64,000 nucleotides of DNA from Pedobacter sp. JY14-1 (GCF_029269825.1 NZ_JARJHU010000008.1:372001-436000); one strand, 5' to 3'; shown: positions 1-9,311, numbered from the stretch's first letter. The notes: a model not told the origin generated them from the sequence alone. Made by a program: numbers and translations.

Positions 1-1
1 G

Positions 2-1708
2 CTGAAACGTACGGATCTGGAAACACAGGTAGCGCGTCTGAGTAGTACAGATAATCTTCAGAAAGCTGAACTGATGGATGAGCTTGCCCGGTTGCGGCAA
101 CGGGACGCTTTGAGACTGACTGTACAGAAAAAGCAAATAGATTCCCTTCGGAAAGTAGTGCAGGGTTTCCCGGTTATCTTGCTAAATGACACGCTCTTTC
201 AGGTCTTTGTGAGACAAGGCAGCTTTACCGCACAGGACCGTGCGCTGGCTATAGCCGGACGGCTAAAGGAGGTCGCTGGCCGTTACAACTTCAGAAAGGA
301 CTCCGTAGTTGTGAACGCGACCGATCTGAGTGCAGACATCATCTATGGCAATCTGCTGCTGGTTTCAGTTTCCGATCAGGACGCCCTTTGGCAGAATACC
401 TCCCGCGAACTCCTCGCTACCCAATGGAGGAGTATCATTGTTAAGGCACTTTCTGACTATAATCTGGAAACCAGCTGGCAGGTACTGTTTAAAGAAAGCC
501 TGCTGGCGCTGCTGGTTATCGTCGTTGTCTGTCTGATTATTTACGGCGTCAACCGGTTTTTCAACTGGCTGCGTCAGAAAGTGCTGAACCAGAAAGGAGG
601 CCGGATTCAAGGCTTTAAACTTAAAGGACTGGAACTGCTCACTATAGACCAGCAGTTAACTGTGCTGAACTTTATATTTATTGTGCTGCGCTGGTTGGTA
701 ATCTTATTTGTCCTTTACCTTGCATTGCCCGTCCTTTTCGGGATATTTCCCTATACCCGTGACCTCTCTGTTACACTTCTGGACTATATTGTAAGCCCTT
801 TAAAACGGATATTTTTTGCAATCTGGAACTATATACCCAACCTGATCACCATCACCGTACTGATTATCGTCTTCCGCTACGTGATCAAATTTTTCCGCTA
901 CCTGAAAACAGAGGTTGAACGCGGCAGGCTGACAATTCCAGGTTTTTATTCTGATTGGGCAAATCCAACATATCAGATTATCAGAGTGCTGATGCTTGCT
1001 TTTATGCTGATTGTGGTCTTCCCATACCTGCCGGGATCTGAATCTCCGATCTTTAAAGGCGTTTCGGTGTTTATGGGTGTCCTGTTCACCTTCGGCTCAG
1101 CGGGTGCACTGAGTAATGTCGTGGCTGGCCTTGTACTTACTTACATGCGTGCTTTCAAAGTGGGTGACCGGGTAAAGATCGGTGAGGTAAACGGGGATGT
1201 GATTGAGAAGACGGTTTTGGTGACGCGTATCCGAACTATTAAAAATGAACTCATTTCCATTCCGAACTCCACGGTTATGAGCAGCCATACCACAAATTAC
1301 AGCAGCGAGGCACTCAGCAGCGGCCTGATCATTAACACCACGGTTACCATCGGCTATGATGTTCCCTGGCGCCAGGTCCACGAACTGTTGATTGCAGCTG
1401 CGACAGATACAGATTTCATAGAAAGGGAGTCGCCTCCATTTGTTTTGCAGACCAGCCTTGACGATTATTACGTCAGCTACAACATCAATGCGTATACAAG
1501 GAGGCCAGATAAACAGGCATTCATCTATTCCAGTCTTCATGCTAATATCCAGGACAGGTTCAATAAGGCCGGAGTTGAAATTATGTCTCCACATTACAGG
1601 GCAGTACGTGACGGCAACACGGTCACTTTGCCTGCAAATTATCTGCCAGGAGATTACCAGCCGCCTGGGTTTAGAGTAGATCCATCCCGGAATCATAAAA
1701 GGTCTTAA
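2..1708 (+). CDS. MscS-family mechanosensitive channel (5' end outside window)
   Basis: The reading frame is open from base 2, with no stop before the first internal ATG at 74, so the gene starts upstream of the window and is partial. The visible part has a soluble N-terminal segment, then about four hydrophobic helices (from base ~490 to ~1120), and the MscS pore and beta-domain signature around 1090-1220 (GSAGALSNVVAGL, then RAFKVGDRVKIG). The C-terminal alpha/beta cytoplasmic part follows. MscS channels open under membrane tension and release solutes during hypo-osmotic shock. The long periplasmic N-terminus resembles the larger Bacteroidota MscS proteins, not the short E. coli MscS. The neighbouring trehalose synthesis gene fits an osmotic theme, which is inference. 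Confidence 0.9.
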   Translation: MKRTDLETQVARLSSTDNLQKAELMDELARLRQRDALRLTVQKKQIDSLRKVVQGFPVILLNDTLFQVFVRQGSFTAQDRALAIAGRLKEVAGRYNFRKDSVVVNATDLSADIIYGNLLLVSVSDQDALWQNTSRELLATQWRSIIVKALSDYNLETSWQVLFKESLLALLVIVVVCLIIYGVNRFFNWLRQKVLNQKGGRIQGFKLKGLELLTIDQQLTVLNFIFIVLRWLVILFVLYLALPVLFGIFPYTRDLSVTLLDYIVSPLKRIFFAIWNYIPNLITITVLIIVFRYVIKFFRYLKTEVERGRLTIPGFYSDWANPTYQIIRVLMLAFMLIVVFPYLPGSESPIFKGVSVFMGVLFTFGSAGALSNVVAGLVLTYMRAFKVGDRVKIGEVNGDVIEKTVLVTRIRTIKNELISIPNSTVMSSHTTNYSSEALSSGLIINTTVTIGYDVPWRQVHELLIAAATDTDFIERESPPFVLQTSLDDYYVSYNINAYTRRPDKQAFIYSSLHANIQDRFNKAGVEIMSPHYRAVRDGNTVTLPANYLPGDYQPPGFRVDPSRNHKRS

Positions 1709-1746
1709 AACCGAGGTGGTCTATTAGGATTTACGTGAAATAATCG

Positions 1747-1754
1747 TATATTTG
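1747..1754 (+). promoter_or_regulatory. Bacteroidota -7 promoter box for otsAB
   Basis: The octamer TATATTTG matches the Bacteroidota housekeeping -7 consensus TAnnTTTG. It lies 130 bases before the otsAB start, so it predicts a transcript start near 1761 and a leader of about 120 bases. Confidence 0.6.
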
Positions 1755-1759
1755 CATCA

Positions 1760-1883
1760 TTCTGCGCCAATTCAGCAGAATATCCCGCCCGTTCCTTCGG
1801 AAATTCAAGGGCACTCCCGGTCATCTTGTCACCTACACTTGCAGTGTTTCCCCGGGATTTTCATTTCTTAACACCAATAAATT
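1760..1883 (+). promoter_or_regulatory. Structured 5' leader of otsAB with three hairpins
   Basis: Three consecutive stem-loops can be drawn. The first pairs TTCTGC (1760-1765) with GCAGAA (1775-1780). The second pairs GCCC (1787-1790) with GGGC (1809-1812) around an inner TTCC/GGAA stem (1792-1802). The third pairs TCCCGG (1815-1820) with CCGGGA (1852-1857) around a perfect ACACT-TGC-AGTGT hairpin (1835-1847), and is followed by a T-rich stretch. The last hairpin plus T-run could act as an attenuator or an RNA thermosensor-like element. It matches no riboswitch class that I recognise. Confidence 0.4.
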
Positions 1884-4121
1884 ATGCAGAAGAGATTACT
1901 CATAGTTTCCAACCGTTTACCGCTCACTATTGAAAAGAAAGACAACATATATGTCCAGCGCCAGTCATCTGGCGGACTCATTTCGGCAGTCGAGGCATAT
2001 ATCGGTGGCGCCGGAAAAGAAGTGTTCACTGAACAACTGTGGGCGGGCATGCCCGGAATCGACAGGGAGACCTGGGAAAAGGCCGAATCCGGCGATTCGC
2101 ATTATGCCTATCTGCCGGTGTTTACCGATGAAGAACAATATGAACAATATTACAATGGATTTTCAAATTCTCTGCTCTGGCCACTGTTCCACTATTTTCC
2201 ATCCTATGCGGAATATGATCCCGCCACTTTTCAGGCTTATATCGCTGTAAACCAAGCATTCTGCGATGCAATATTGGCGCAGCTGCGGGAAACAGATGTC
2301 GTCTGGATACACGATTATCACCTGTTGCCACTCGCGGGAATGCTCAGGGAAAAACATCCCGGACTCACTATCGGCCTCTTCCTTCACATACCCTTTCCGT
2401 CGTATGAATTGTTCCGTGTCATTCCAAGGAAGTGGCAGAAGGCACTTCTTGAAGGTATGCTGGGCGCCGACCTGATCGGCTTTCATACCGCTGAGTACGT
2501 TGCGCATTTTCTGAAGACAATAGATATGTCGCTTAAGATTTCGCATGACAATCAATATATTCAATGGCGCAACCGGCAGGTACAGGTAGATGCCTTTCCG
2601 GTCAGCATCGACTATAATTTGTTTCACGATGCATATGACCGGCAGGATATCCGCGACCTGCGCAACAAGTACTCCTCGATAAAGGAAGGGATGAAAATGC
2701 TGTTCTCCGTAGACAGGCTGGATTATACCAAGGGTATACAAAACCGGCTTATAGCCTATGAAAGATTCCTGCATCGTTATCCCGAGTTTGTAGGGAAAGT
2801 GGTCTTTGTACTGGTTATTGTTCCATCGCGAGATTCGATAGCCAAATACAATGAAAGAAAAAAAATGATCGATGAGTACATCGGCAATTTTAACAGTTCC
2901 ATGGGAACTATAGCCTGGCAGCCTGTGATCTACCAGTATGATCACCTGGAATTTGCTGATCTTACGGCATTATACGGCACCTGTGATGTCGCCCTGATCA
3001 CTCCCCTGCGCGATGGAATGAACCTGGTCGCAAAGGAATTTGTGGCCAGTAGAAAAGACGGGCAGGGAGTGCTCATCCTGAGTGAAATGGCCGGGGCAGC
3101 CGCCGAACTTTCAGATGCATTGCTCATCAACCCGAATGATACCGAGGAAATTGCAGATACCATCGCAACTGCCCTGCAGATGTCACCAGAAGAACAGAAA
3201 GAGCGCTTGGAATCGATGCAGCAAGTGCTTATGAAGTATGATGTCAATACCTGGGCAGCAGACTTTTTCAATGAACTAGAGCATATCAAATCACAACAGC
3301 TTAAATTTGAGGTAAAGTTTCTGGACAATTTTTCGAAAGCTGAGTTACGGAATAGATACGAAGCCGGAAAAAACCGGTTGCTCCTGCTTGATTACGACGG
3401 TACTCTCGTAAACTTTTCCAGTATCCCGTCCGGAGCGGCCCCGGAAGAGGAATTACTCGCCCTGCTTTCCGGGCTGTGTGAAGATTCCCGAAATGATGTA
3501 TACATCATTAGCGGAAGAGACAGCCAGACCCTCGATCGCTGGCTCGGACACTTAAATATAGGCCTGATTGCCGAGCATGGCGCAAAGCACAGGAAACCTG
3601 GAGAGAAATGGTCACATGAAGCACTTGCAGTTTCCACAGGCTGGAAGGATAAAATTGAAAAGATCATGGACCACTACGTTTTCAGAAGCCCAAATTCCTT
3701 CATAGAGAAAAAGGATTTCTCACTGGCCTGGCATTACCGGAATGCAGACCCTTTCCTGGCGAACAGACGTGCGCAAGACCTTTATGAAGAGCTTGTGGAA
3801 TATACGTTACAAATGCCTTTAGACGTGCTCAATGGGCATAAGGTGATCGAGGTGAGAAGCGAGGGTGTGAACAAAGGCTTTGCCGCCCGGAAAGTTCTCG
3901 ATGCAGCATCTTATGATTTTATCCTTTGTATCGGCGACGATAAGACTGACGAAGACATGTTCAAAGTCCTGGCCGGTGTACCAGGAGCTTACACGATCAA
4001 GGTTGGGCATCAGGCATCATTTGCACAGTACAATCTTTATACACCATTCCTGGTCTCTTCATTACTGGAAATGCTGTCCGGCACGCATACAGAAGTTTTT
4101 AAATATTCATCCGATCACTAA
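1884..4121 (+). CDS. Bifunctional trehalose-6-phosphate synthase/phosphatase
   Basis: This 745-residue fusion makes trehalose in two steps: UDP-glucose plus glucose-6-P to trehalose-6-P, then dephosphorylation. Residues 1 to ~460 are a GT20 (OtsA) domain, with SNRLPLTI near the start, the glycine loop SSGGLISAV (~29-37), VWIHDYHL (~141) and RLDYTKGI (~276). Residues ~490-745 are a HAD-type trehalose phosphatase (OtsB) with the nucleophile motif DYDGT at 503-507 and the acidic motif GDDKTDEDMF near the C-terminus. All catalytic motifs look intact. OtsA-OtsB fusions are common in Bacteroidota. The role is osmoprotection and desiccation tolerance in the cytoplasm. The ATG at 1884 starts directly at the conserved MQKRLLIVSNRLP. 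Confidence 0.95.
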   Translation: MQKRLLIVSNRLPLTIEKKDNIYVQRQSSGGLISAVEAYIGGAGKEVFTEQLWAGMPGIDRETWEKAESGDSHYAYLPVFTDEEQYEQYYNGFSNSLLWPLFHYFPSYAEYDPATFQAYIAVNQAFCDAILAQLRETDVVWIHDYHLLPLAGMLREKHPGLTIGLFLHIPFPSYELFRVIPRKWQKALLEGMLGADLIGFHTAEYVAHFLKTIDMSLKISHDNQYIQWRNRQVQVDAFPVSIDYNLFHDAYDRQDIRDLRNKYSSIKEGMKMLFSVDRLDYTKGIQNRLIAYERFLHRYPEFVGKVVFVLVIVPSRDSIAKYNERKKMIDEYIGNFNSSMGTIAWQPVIYQYDHLEFADLTALYGTCDVALITPLRDGMNLVAKEFVASRKDGQGVLILSEMAGAAAELSDALLINPNDTEEIADTIATALQMSPEEQKERLESMQQVLMKYDVNTWAADFFNELEHIKSQQLKFEVKFLDNFSKAELRNRYEAGKNRLLLLDYDGTLVNFSSIPSGAAPEEELLALLSGLCEDSRNDVYIISGRDSQTLDRWLGHLNIGLIAEHGAKHRKPGEKWSHEALAVSTGWKDKIEKIMDHYVFRSPNSFIEKKDFSLAWHYRNADPFLANRRAQDLYEELVEYTLQMPLDVLNGHKVIEVRSEGVNKGFAARKVLDAASYDFILCIGDDKTDEDMFKVLAGVPGAYTIKVGHQASFAQYNLYTPFLVSSLLEMLSGTHTEVFKYSSDH

Positions 4122-4133
4122 ATCATTTATAAT

Positions 4134-4703
4134 TTGGCTTTTAAAAAAAGAACATCGAACAGAGGACTACGCGTCCCATTTAAGAAAAGAGAAGCAGAAC
4201 ATAAGATCAACCAGTTTATTACTGCACCACAGGTGCGGGTTGTAGGTGAAGACATTGAATCTGCGATCTACCCCCTCTCCACCGCACTTGAAATGGCGAC
4301 GGAAAAAGAGCTTGACCTGGTAGAGATCTCACCGAATGCCATACCGCCGGTATGCAGGATTACCGATTATAACAAATTCCTTTTTGAAAAGCGGAAAAAG
4401 GAAAAGGAAATCAAAGCAAAGACAAAACAGACGGTCATTAAGGACATCCGTTTTGGTCCTAATACCGATGATCATGATTTCCAGTTCAAACTCAGACATG
4501 CCACAGCCTTCCTGGAGGCGGGAGAAAAGGTCCGTGCTTTTGTCCACTTCCGAGGCAGGTCTATCATGTACAAAGAACGTGGCGAATTGCTGCTGCTTAA
4601 CTTTGCCCAGGCACTGGAAGAACTTGGGAAGGTAGAACTGCTGCCAAAACTCGAAGGGAAGCGGATGTTCATTACCATCGGACCTAAATCAGCAAAAAAA
4701 TGA
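4134..4703 (+). CDS. infC: Translation initiation factor IF-3 (solitary copy, TTG start)
   Basis: The 189-residue product has the IF-3 N-domain (INQFITAPQVRVVGED, then VEISPNAIPPVCRI), the lysine-rich linker (~80-95) and the C-domain (IRFGPNTDDHDFQFKLRHA). IF-3 binds the 30S subunit, blocks premature 50S joining and checks the start codon. The best start is TTG at 4134, because it gives MAFKKRTSNRG, the usual beginning in this family. Rare starts are typical of infC because IF-3 discriminates against them, which gives autoregulation. It lies 12 bases after otsAB and may be cotranscribed with it. The usual partners rpmI, rplT and thrS are absent, so this may be a second, stress-linked copy. 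Confidence 0.88.
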   Translation: MAFKKRTSNRGLRVPFKKREAEHKINQFITAPQVRVVGEDIESAIYPLSTALEMATEKELDLVEISPNAIPPVCRITDYNKFLFEKRKKEKEIKAKTKQTVIKDIRFGPNTDDHDFQFKLRHATAFLEAGEKVRAFVHFRGRSIMYKERGELLLLNFAQALEELGKVELLPKLEGKRMFITIGPKSAKK

Positions 4704-4786
4704 GTCCAAAGAATCAACATCGGACTGGTAGCAGCCGAGGCTAATACAGTTATAATTCATATATTGCCGGACGAGTTACTGTACTT

Positions 4787-5866
4787 ATGACGAATATAGA
4801 ATCCTCTGTACCCAAGTCAGACGCGCATCCTGATCTCGATCTTTTTTTTAATTCTGCGAAGGTCCTTTTCTGCATTGCCGGATTCGACGGATACTTTAAA
4901 AAAGTAAATCCCATAGTTTCTGAAACTTTAGGTTTTACAACAGAGGAACTGATGTCCAGACCCGTCAACTCCTTTATATATCCTGAGGACCAGGCCGTCA
5001 CCGAAGACTGGAGACAGCGGTTACGGGAAGGAAGCATCCTGAACAATTTTGAAAACCGTTATCTGACGAAAACCGGTGAAGTGGTATGGCTGTCCTGGAC
5101 TTCGGTGCCAAACCCCGACCTGCAACTGGTCTTTGCAGTAGCAAAAAACATCACATCGAAAAAGCTTGAGGAACTGGCCAGAAATGACAGCGAGCAGCAA
5201 TTGAAGGAAACTGTCTACACGGCCATGCACGACCTGAGGTCGCCCGTCGCCAATATGATTTCCCTGCTTGATTTATGCATCAGGCCCGGTACTCTGGCGT
5301 TTCCAGATGACCTGGAACCTGTCAGCATGCTGAAATCAAGCATTCATGACCTAAAAATAAAAATGGATGCTTACCTGGAGCGGCTGATCCACAATGATCA
5401 GAAGACCCCGGGGGTCCCAACTATAGAATTTGCAGAAGTCCTGACACGCGTGAGGACTATGCTTTATGCGATCATAAATGAAACGGGTGCGGTCATCAAA
5501 ACAGATTTTTCAGGGGCCGAAACTATTTCTTTCCATCCTGAAGATCTGGAAAGCATTTTGCTCAACCTGATCTCCAACAGCGTCAAATACCGTCGCCCGG
5601 ATGTTCCTCCTCTGATAGAGCTGGCCAGCAAAATCAATGGCGACAAAATAGAGCTGACGATAAGGGATAATGGACTGGGCTTTGACCAGCAAGCGCTGGG
5701 CGAAAAGATATTTGAATTCGGTCAGCGCTTCCATGAGCACACCGAAGGTAAAGGCATTGGTCTTTACCTGGTCAGACGTCAGCTCCAAAAGTCGGGTGGA
5801 TCCATACGTGCAGAGAGTAAGCCCGGCATAGGAACAACATTTTATCTTTCATTCGGGCCTGCATAA
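4787..5866 (+). CDS. PAS-domain sensor histidine kinase
   Basis: The 359-residue soluble protein has no membrane segment. An N-terminal PAS domain (~20-135) with an extended PAC end (FENRYLTKTGEVVWLSWT) precedes a DHp segment with the phospho-acceptor motif MHDLRSPVANM (~148). A HATPase domain follows, with N box LLNLISNSVKYR, G1 DNGLGFD and G2 GKGIGLYLV. It should autophosphorylate in response to an intracellular cue, but no response regulator is adjacent, so the partner is unknown. The spacing of 83 bases from infC leaves open whether it is cotranscribed. Confidence 0.85.
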   Translation: MTNIESSVPKSDAHPDLDLFFNSAKVLFCIAGFDGYFKKVNPIVSETLGFTTEELMSRPVNSFIYPEDQAVTEDWRQRLREGSILNNFENRYLTKTGEVVWLSWTSVPNPDLQLVFAVAKNITSKKLEELARNDSEQQLKETVYTAMHDLRSPVANMISLLDLCIRPGTLAFPDDLEPVSMLKSSIHDLKIKMDAYLERLIHNDQKTPGVPTIEFAEVLTRVRTMLYAIINETGAVIKTDFSGAETISFHPEDLESILLNLISNSVKYRRPDVPPLIELASKINGDKIELTIRDNGLGFDQQALGEKIFEFGQRFHEHTEGKGIGLYLVRRQLQKSGGSIRAESKPGIGTTFYLSFGPA

Positions 5867-5882
5867 CCGGTTTTATTATTCG

Positions 5883-5906
5883 CACCGTCCAGTTGAACTG
5901 CCGGTG
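5883..5906. terminator. Possible hairpin between convergent genes
   Basis: CACCG (5883-5887) pairs with CGGTG (5902-5906) around an inner CAG/CTG stem. It lies between the stops of the PAS kinase and the convergent DUF389 gene. There is no clear T-run, so a terminator role is only a guess. Confidence 0.25.
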
Positions 5907-5924
5907 ATTCTGTTAACAACTCGG

Positions 5925-7241
5925 TCAGTAAAACAAAAGTTGCAAAGAATCAGCCTTGAGCCTGGACTTTAACCAGCGTTGCAGTCGCAAACGTTCAGCT
6001 TGCGGGAATGCCGTTTTCAGTTTGAATGCTCCCACAGTAATCGTATCCGTCCTGTTTGTATCGAGCCTTTTCACCTTAATGTTGTCAAGGCTGTAACTTT
6101 CCAGTACAGGATAAAGTGAAGCCAGTTCCGAGCGGAGGTCAGGCACTGGTTTATTCAGCTTATTATCTGTTCCTATGTTTGCTGTCGAATCGTTCTGGTA
6201 AACCGCTTCAAGGATACTTGCCTTGATCTGCGAGAGGTCCAGCTCGTTTTTGGCATTAAGCCCTTGCCTGACAATTAGCCTCGTATTCGCCAGTTTGTAA
6301 TCAGGCATCTTCCTCTTTGCTGAATCCAGCTGATTTTTACTGAGCTCAGCCCCTAGCAGTAACAGGTCAATCTCATTACCTTTACGACTGTATTTGTAAT
6401 TATGGGTGATCACTTGCGTATCCTTGTAGTTGAACTCTTTTAGGACAAACATGCGCGCATTGTTTTCGAATATGCTCTTGTCCACAATCCGGTAAGCAAG
6501 ATAAACACTGGGCGCAGCCGTGATCAGTACGCCAATCAGAATATACCTGCTCACGCGTCTTTCGTCAGCCCGGTTAGCAAACTCTGTCTTATGGAAATGC
6601 AGGTATCGAACGATCAGGTAAGTGGCAACACAGATAAATACACTGTTGATAAAGTAAAGGTACATCGCACCCAGAAAAAAATAAATATTGCCTGATGCAA
6701 GGCCGAATCCCGCAGTGCACAATGGTGGCATTAACGCCGTAGCGATAGCAACGCCTGGGACCACATTGCCCTTTTCCTTTCTCGTCGCCGCGATAACCCC
6801 GGCGAGTCCGCCGAACCCCGCGATAAACACATCCCATATCGACGGCGAGGTTCTCGCGAGAATTTCCGAAGATGCATCATGCAGAGGCGTAACCCAAAAA
6901 TACAGCGTCGAAGTAGCTACGCTGAAAAGCGTGGCGATACCCAGGTTACGTGCACCTTTTTTTACCAGCTCAAAATCATTAATTCCAATGCCCAGTCCAA
7001 CACCCATAATCGGGCCCATAAGTGGAGAAATAAGCATGGCGCCAATGATAACCGCGGTCGAATTCACATTGAGCCCGATGGAAGCAATGAAAATAGCAAA
7101 GATCAGGGTCCAGAGATTTGCTCCCCTGAACTCTACGGTCTTCCTGATCGATTCAATCGTGTCGGACTCCGTCGCGCTGTCCTCATGTAGGCTGAAGCGG
7201 TAGTTAATAAACCGCCTGATGGCTTGCGATATCTCGTTCAT
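5925..7241 (-). CDS. DUF389 (TIGR00341-like) inner-membrane protein
   Basis: The product is about 438 residues. The frame is open further upstream to 7376, but I place the start at 7241 (MNEISQAIRRFINYRFSLHED), because the longer form would overlap the divergent nhaA gene and its promoter and family members begin there. The DUF389 core has five or six hydrophobic segments, including NSTAVIIGAMLISPLMGPIMG and FIAGFGGLAGVIAATR. A soluble C-terminal domain (~270-438) follows. Biochemical function is not known for this family. Divergence from nhaA suggests envelope or ion physiology, which is inference. Confidence 0.8.
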   Translation of the reverse strand: MNEISQAIRRFINYRFSLHEDSATESDTIESIRKTVEFRGANLWTLIFAIFIASIGLNVNSTAVIIGAMLISPLMGPIMGVGLGIGINDFELVKKGARNLGIATLFSVATSTLYFWVTPLHDASSEILARTSPSIWDVFIAGFGGLAGVIAATRKEKGNVVPGVAIATALMPPLCTAGFGLASGNIYFFLGAMYLYFINSVFICVATYLIVRYLHFHKTEFANRADERRVSRYILIGVLITAAPSVYLAYRIVDKSIFENNARMFVLKEFNYKDTQVITHNYKYSRKGNEIDLLLLGAELSKNQLDSAKRKMPDYKLANTRLIVRQGLNAKNELDLSQIKASILEAVYQNDSTANIGTDNKLNKPVPDLRSELASLYPVLESYSLDNIKVKRLDTNRTDTITVGAFKLKTAFPQAERLRLQRWLKSRLKADSLQLLFY

Positions 7242-7295
7242 TGCGTTAAGATAGATAATAAGCCGGACCAGCGGCCCCTTACCCGGGAAAAAAAA

Positions 7296-7303
7296 TATAT
7301 TTG
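7296..7303 (+). promoter_or_regulatory. -7 promoter box for nhaA
   Basis: TATATTTG matches TAnnTTTG and lies 23 bases before the nhaA ATG. It falls in the intergenic region shared with the divergent DUF389 gene. Confidence 0.6.
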
Positions 7304-7326
7304 CATAAATCAAAATCATCAGGTAC

Positions 7327-8634
7327 ATGGAAAAAACAGTTATAGAAAAGATTATGGCACCTGTTAGCCGCTTCATTCACCTGGAATACACCAGCGGCCT
7401 CGTACTGCTGGCCAGCGTTGTTGCGGCGATCTTCTGGGCCAATTCCGTATACCACGACTTTTATGAGCACCTGTGGCACATCAATTTCTCAGTGGGCTTT
7501 GATGATTTCATCCTGAAAAAGCCGCTTCACGTCTGGATCAACGATGGCCTGATGGCAATATTCTTTTTTGTCATCGGGCTTGAGCTCAAACGGGAGTTTA
7601 TGGAAGGAGAGCTCTCTACCCTGAGCAAAGCTACACTTCCGATGACAGCGGCGCTTGGTGGCATGCTTGTTCCTGCGCTGATCTATTTTGTTCTGAACAA
7701 GGGAACCGATGCTTCACATGGCTGGGGCATCCCGATGGCGACAGATATCGCTTTCGCACTGGCGTTACTTTCCATGGCGGGCAAAAATGTTCCGCCGTCA
7801 TTAAAAGTTTTCTTATCAGCGCTCGCCGTGGCAGATGACCTGGGCGCCGTGCTTGTGATCGCCTTCTTTTATACTGCAGAAATCAATTTTACTGCGCTTG
7901 CCATAGGCGGAGCCGGGCTGGTAGTGCTTCTTGCAGGAAACATCATGGGAATACGTTCCACGCTGTTTTATCTGATTTTTGGGATTTGTGTCTGGATCGG
8001 ATTTCTGCTATCCGGTGTACATGCCACGATCGCAGGGGTGTTGGTCGCTTTTACCATTCCGGCAGTGACGCGGATTGATGAGCGGGTCTATTCCGATAAG
8101 CTAAGAAAACTTTCCTATGACTTTGAGACCGATATTCCTGAGCGCGGTAAACTCATAACCCCTAAGCAGAACAAGACCATCCAGAACGTCAAACAGTTGA
8201 GTATGGCTGCAGAAACTCCGCTTCAGACCATCGAACATACACTGCACCCATGGGTTGCCTTCGGAATTATGCCCCTGTTTGCCCTGGCGAACGCGGGCAT
8301 CATTATCGGTCCGGATTTTCTGACGTCCGCAATGAACCCGGTCTCCATCGGAGTTGCCGCAGGACTCATCTTCGGGAAATTTGCCGGCATCATGATTTTC
8401 TGCTGGGTAATGATTAAGTTCCGGCTGGCGCAACTGCCTGAAGGAGCGAACTGGAAACACCTGGCCGGTGTTTCGATGCTGGCAGGCATTGGATTTACCA
8501 TGTCGCTGTTTATCAGCGGCCTGGCCTTTGAAAACCCGGTGTTCATCGAACAGGCGAAATACGGTATCCTGATCGCTTCACTTTTAGCAGGGATTATCGG
8601 ATCGCTTACGTTGCGGAAAATCAAGGTTGAATGA
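7327..8634 (+). CDS. nhaA: Na+/H+ antiporter NhaA
   Basis: The 435-residue inner-membrane protein exchanges cytoplasmic Na+ for external H+, giving salt and alkali tolerance. It has the twelve-helix NhaA pattern, the early signature FFFVIGLELKREFMEGEL, and the paired aspartates of the ion site at residues 170-171 in ALAVADDLGAVLV. The C-terminal half contains FGIMPLFALANAGI and GIGFTMSLFISGLAF, also conserved in the family. Length is somewhat above E. coli NhaA (388), because of a hydrophilic insert (~255-300) between the helix blocks. The ATG at 7327 follows a TAnnTTTG promoter. Confidence 0.95.
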   Translation: MEKTVIEKIMAPVSRFIHLEYTSGLVLLASVVAAIFWANSVYHDFYEHLWHINFSVGFDDFILKKPLHVWINDGLMAIFFFVIGLELKREFMEGELSTLSKATLPMTAALGGMLVPALIYFVLNKGTDASHGWGIPMATDIAFALALLSMAGKNVPPSLKVFLSALAVADDLGAVLVIAFFYTAEINFTALAIGGAGLVVLLAGNIMGIRSTLFYLIFGICVWIGFLLSGVHATIAGVLVAFTIPAVTRIDERVYSDKLRKLSYDFETDIPERGKLITPKQNKTIQNVKQLSMAAETPLQTIEHTLHPWVAFGIMPLFALANAGIIIGPDFLTSAMNPVSIGVAAGLIFGKFAGIMIFCWVMIKFRLAQLPEGANWKHLAGVSMLAGIGFTMSLFISGLAFENPVFIEQAKYGILIASLLAGIIGSLTLRKIKVE

Positions 8635-8655
8635 CATTATCGTTATATTTATGTC

Positions 8656-9279
8656 ATGGAAAATCTTAGCCAGATCGAGGAATTCAGGTCATCGCCCGAA
8701 CTGATCGCAAAACTTCAACAGAACAGCATCACCAAAAAATACCCGGCGGGGAGCGTGATCCTGGATGAAAATGCGCATATCAGGTCTATTCCCATCGTCA
8801 CCAGCGGAAGTATGCGGGTAATCCGAACTGAAGAGGATGGCCGGGAGATCCTGCTGTATTACATCAAAGCCGGGGAAAGCTGCATCATGTCCTTTTTGGG
8901 CGGCATGCACAATGAAATGAGCAAGCTCAAGGCCGAAGTGGAGGAAGATGCCGTCATTATGTTCCTGCCGGTAGATAAGGTCTCCCTTTTTATCAGGGAA
9001 TATCCGCAGTGGCTGGATTATATATTCCGTCTCTATCACAAACGCTTTGAAGAACTTCTTGAGGTGGTAAATGCCATTGCCTTTAAGAAGGTAGATGAGC
9101 GTCTGCTGAATCTGCTCTATAAGAAATCTGAACTGATGGGTAATAAGGTGATCACAACTACTCACGAGCAATTGGCGGGCGAACTCGGAACTGCCCGGGT
9201 AGTGGTTTCCAGACTTTTGAAACAACTGGAAGAACAGGGCAATGTCAAGCTGGGCAGGAACAAAATTATCCTTATGTAA
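8656..9279 (+). CDS. Crp/Fnr-family transcriptional regulator
   Basis: The 207-residue protein has a cyclic-nucleotide-binding-like beta barrel (~20-125) and a C-terminal winged helix with recognition region HEQLAGELGTARVVVSRLLKQLEEQG. The fixed cAMP-contact arginine-serine pair of true CRP is not evident, so the ligand is probably not cAMP. A conserved-looking cysteine (SCIMSFLGGM, ~76) lies in the sensor domain. It sits 58 bases before the start of the TauE-CstB-YeeE sulfur operon on the same strand, so a role as sulfide/persulfide or redox regulator of that operon is a reasonable inference, not shown. Confidence 0.85.
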   Translation: MENLSQIEEFRSSPELIAKLQQNSITKKYPAGSVILDENAHIRSIPIVTSGSMRVIRTEEDGREILLYYIKAGESCIMSFLGGMHNEMSKLKAEVEEDAVIMFLPVDKVSLFIREYPQWLDYIFRLYHKRFEELLEVVNAIAFKKVDERLLNLLYKKSELMGNKVITTTHEQLAGELGTARVVVSRLLKQLEEQGNVKLGRNKIILM

Positions 9280-9311
9280 CTAAAGTAGCTGTACCATTCT
9301 TTTCCTTGCAC

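Noticed and set aside
1097..1696. A 199-codon open frame on the minus strand inside the MscS gene
   Set aside because: Antisense to conserved MscS sequence, with no family resemblance.
2163..2945. A 260-codon open frame on the minus strand inside otsAB
   Set aside because: It is a shadow of the well-supported otsAB reading frame and has no recognisable domain or promoter.
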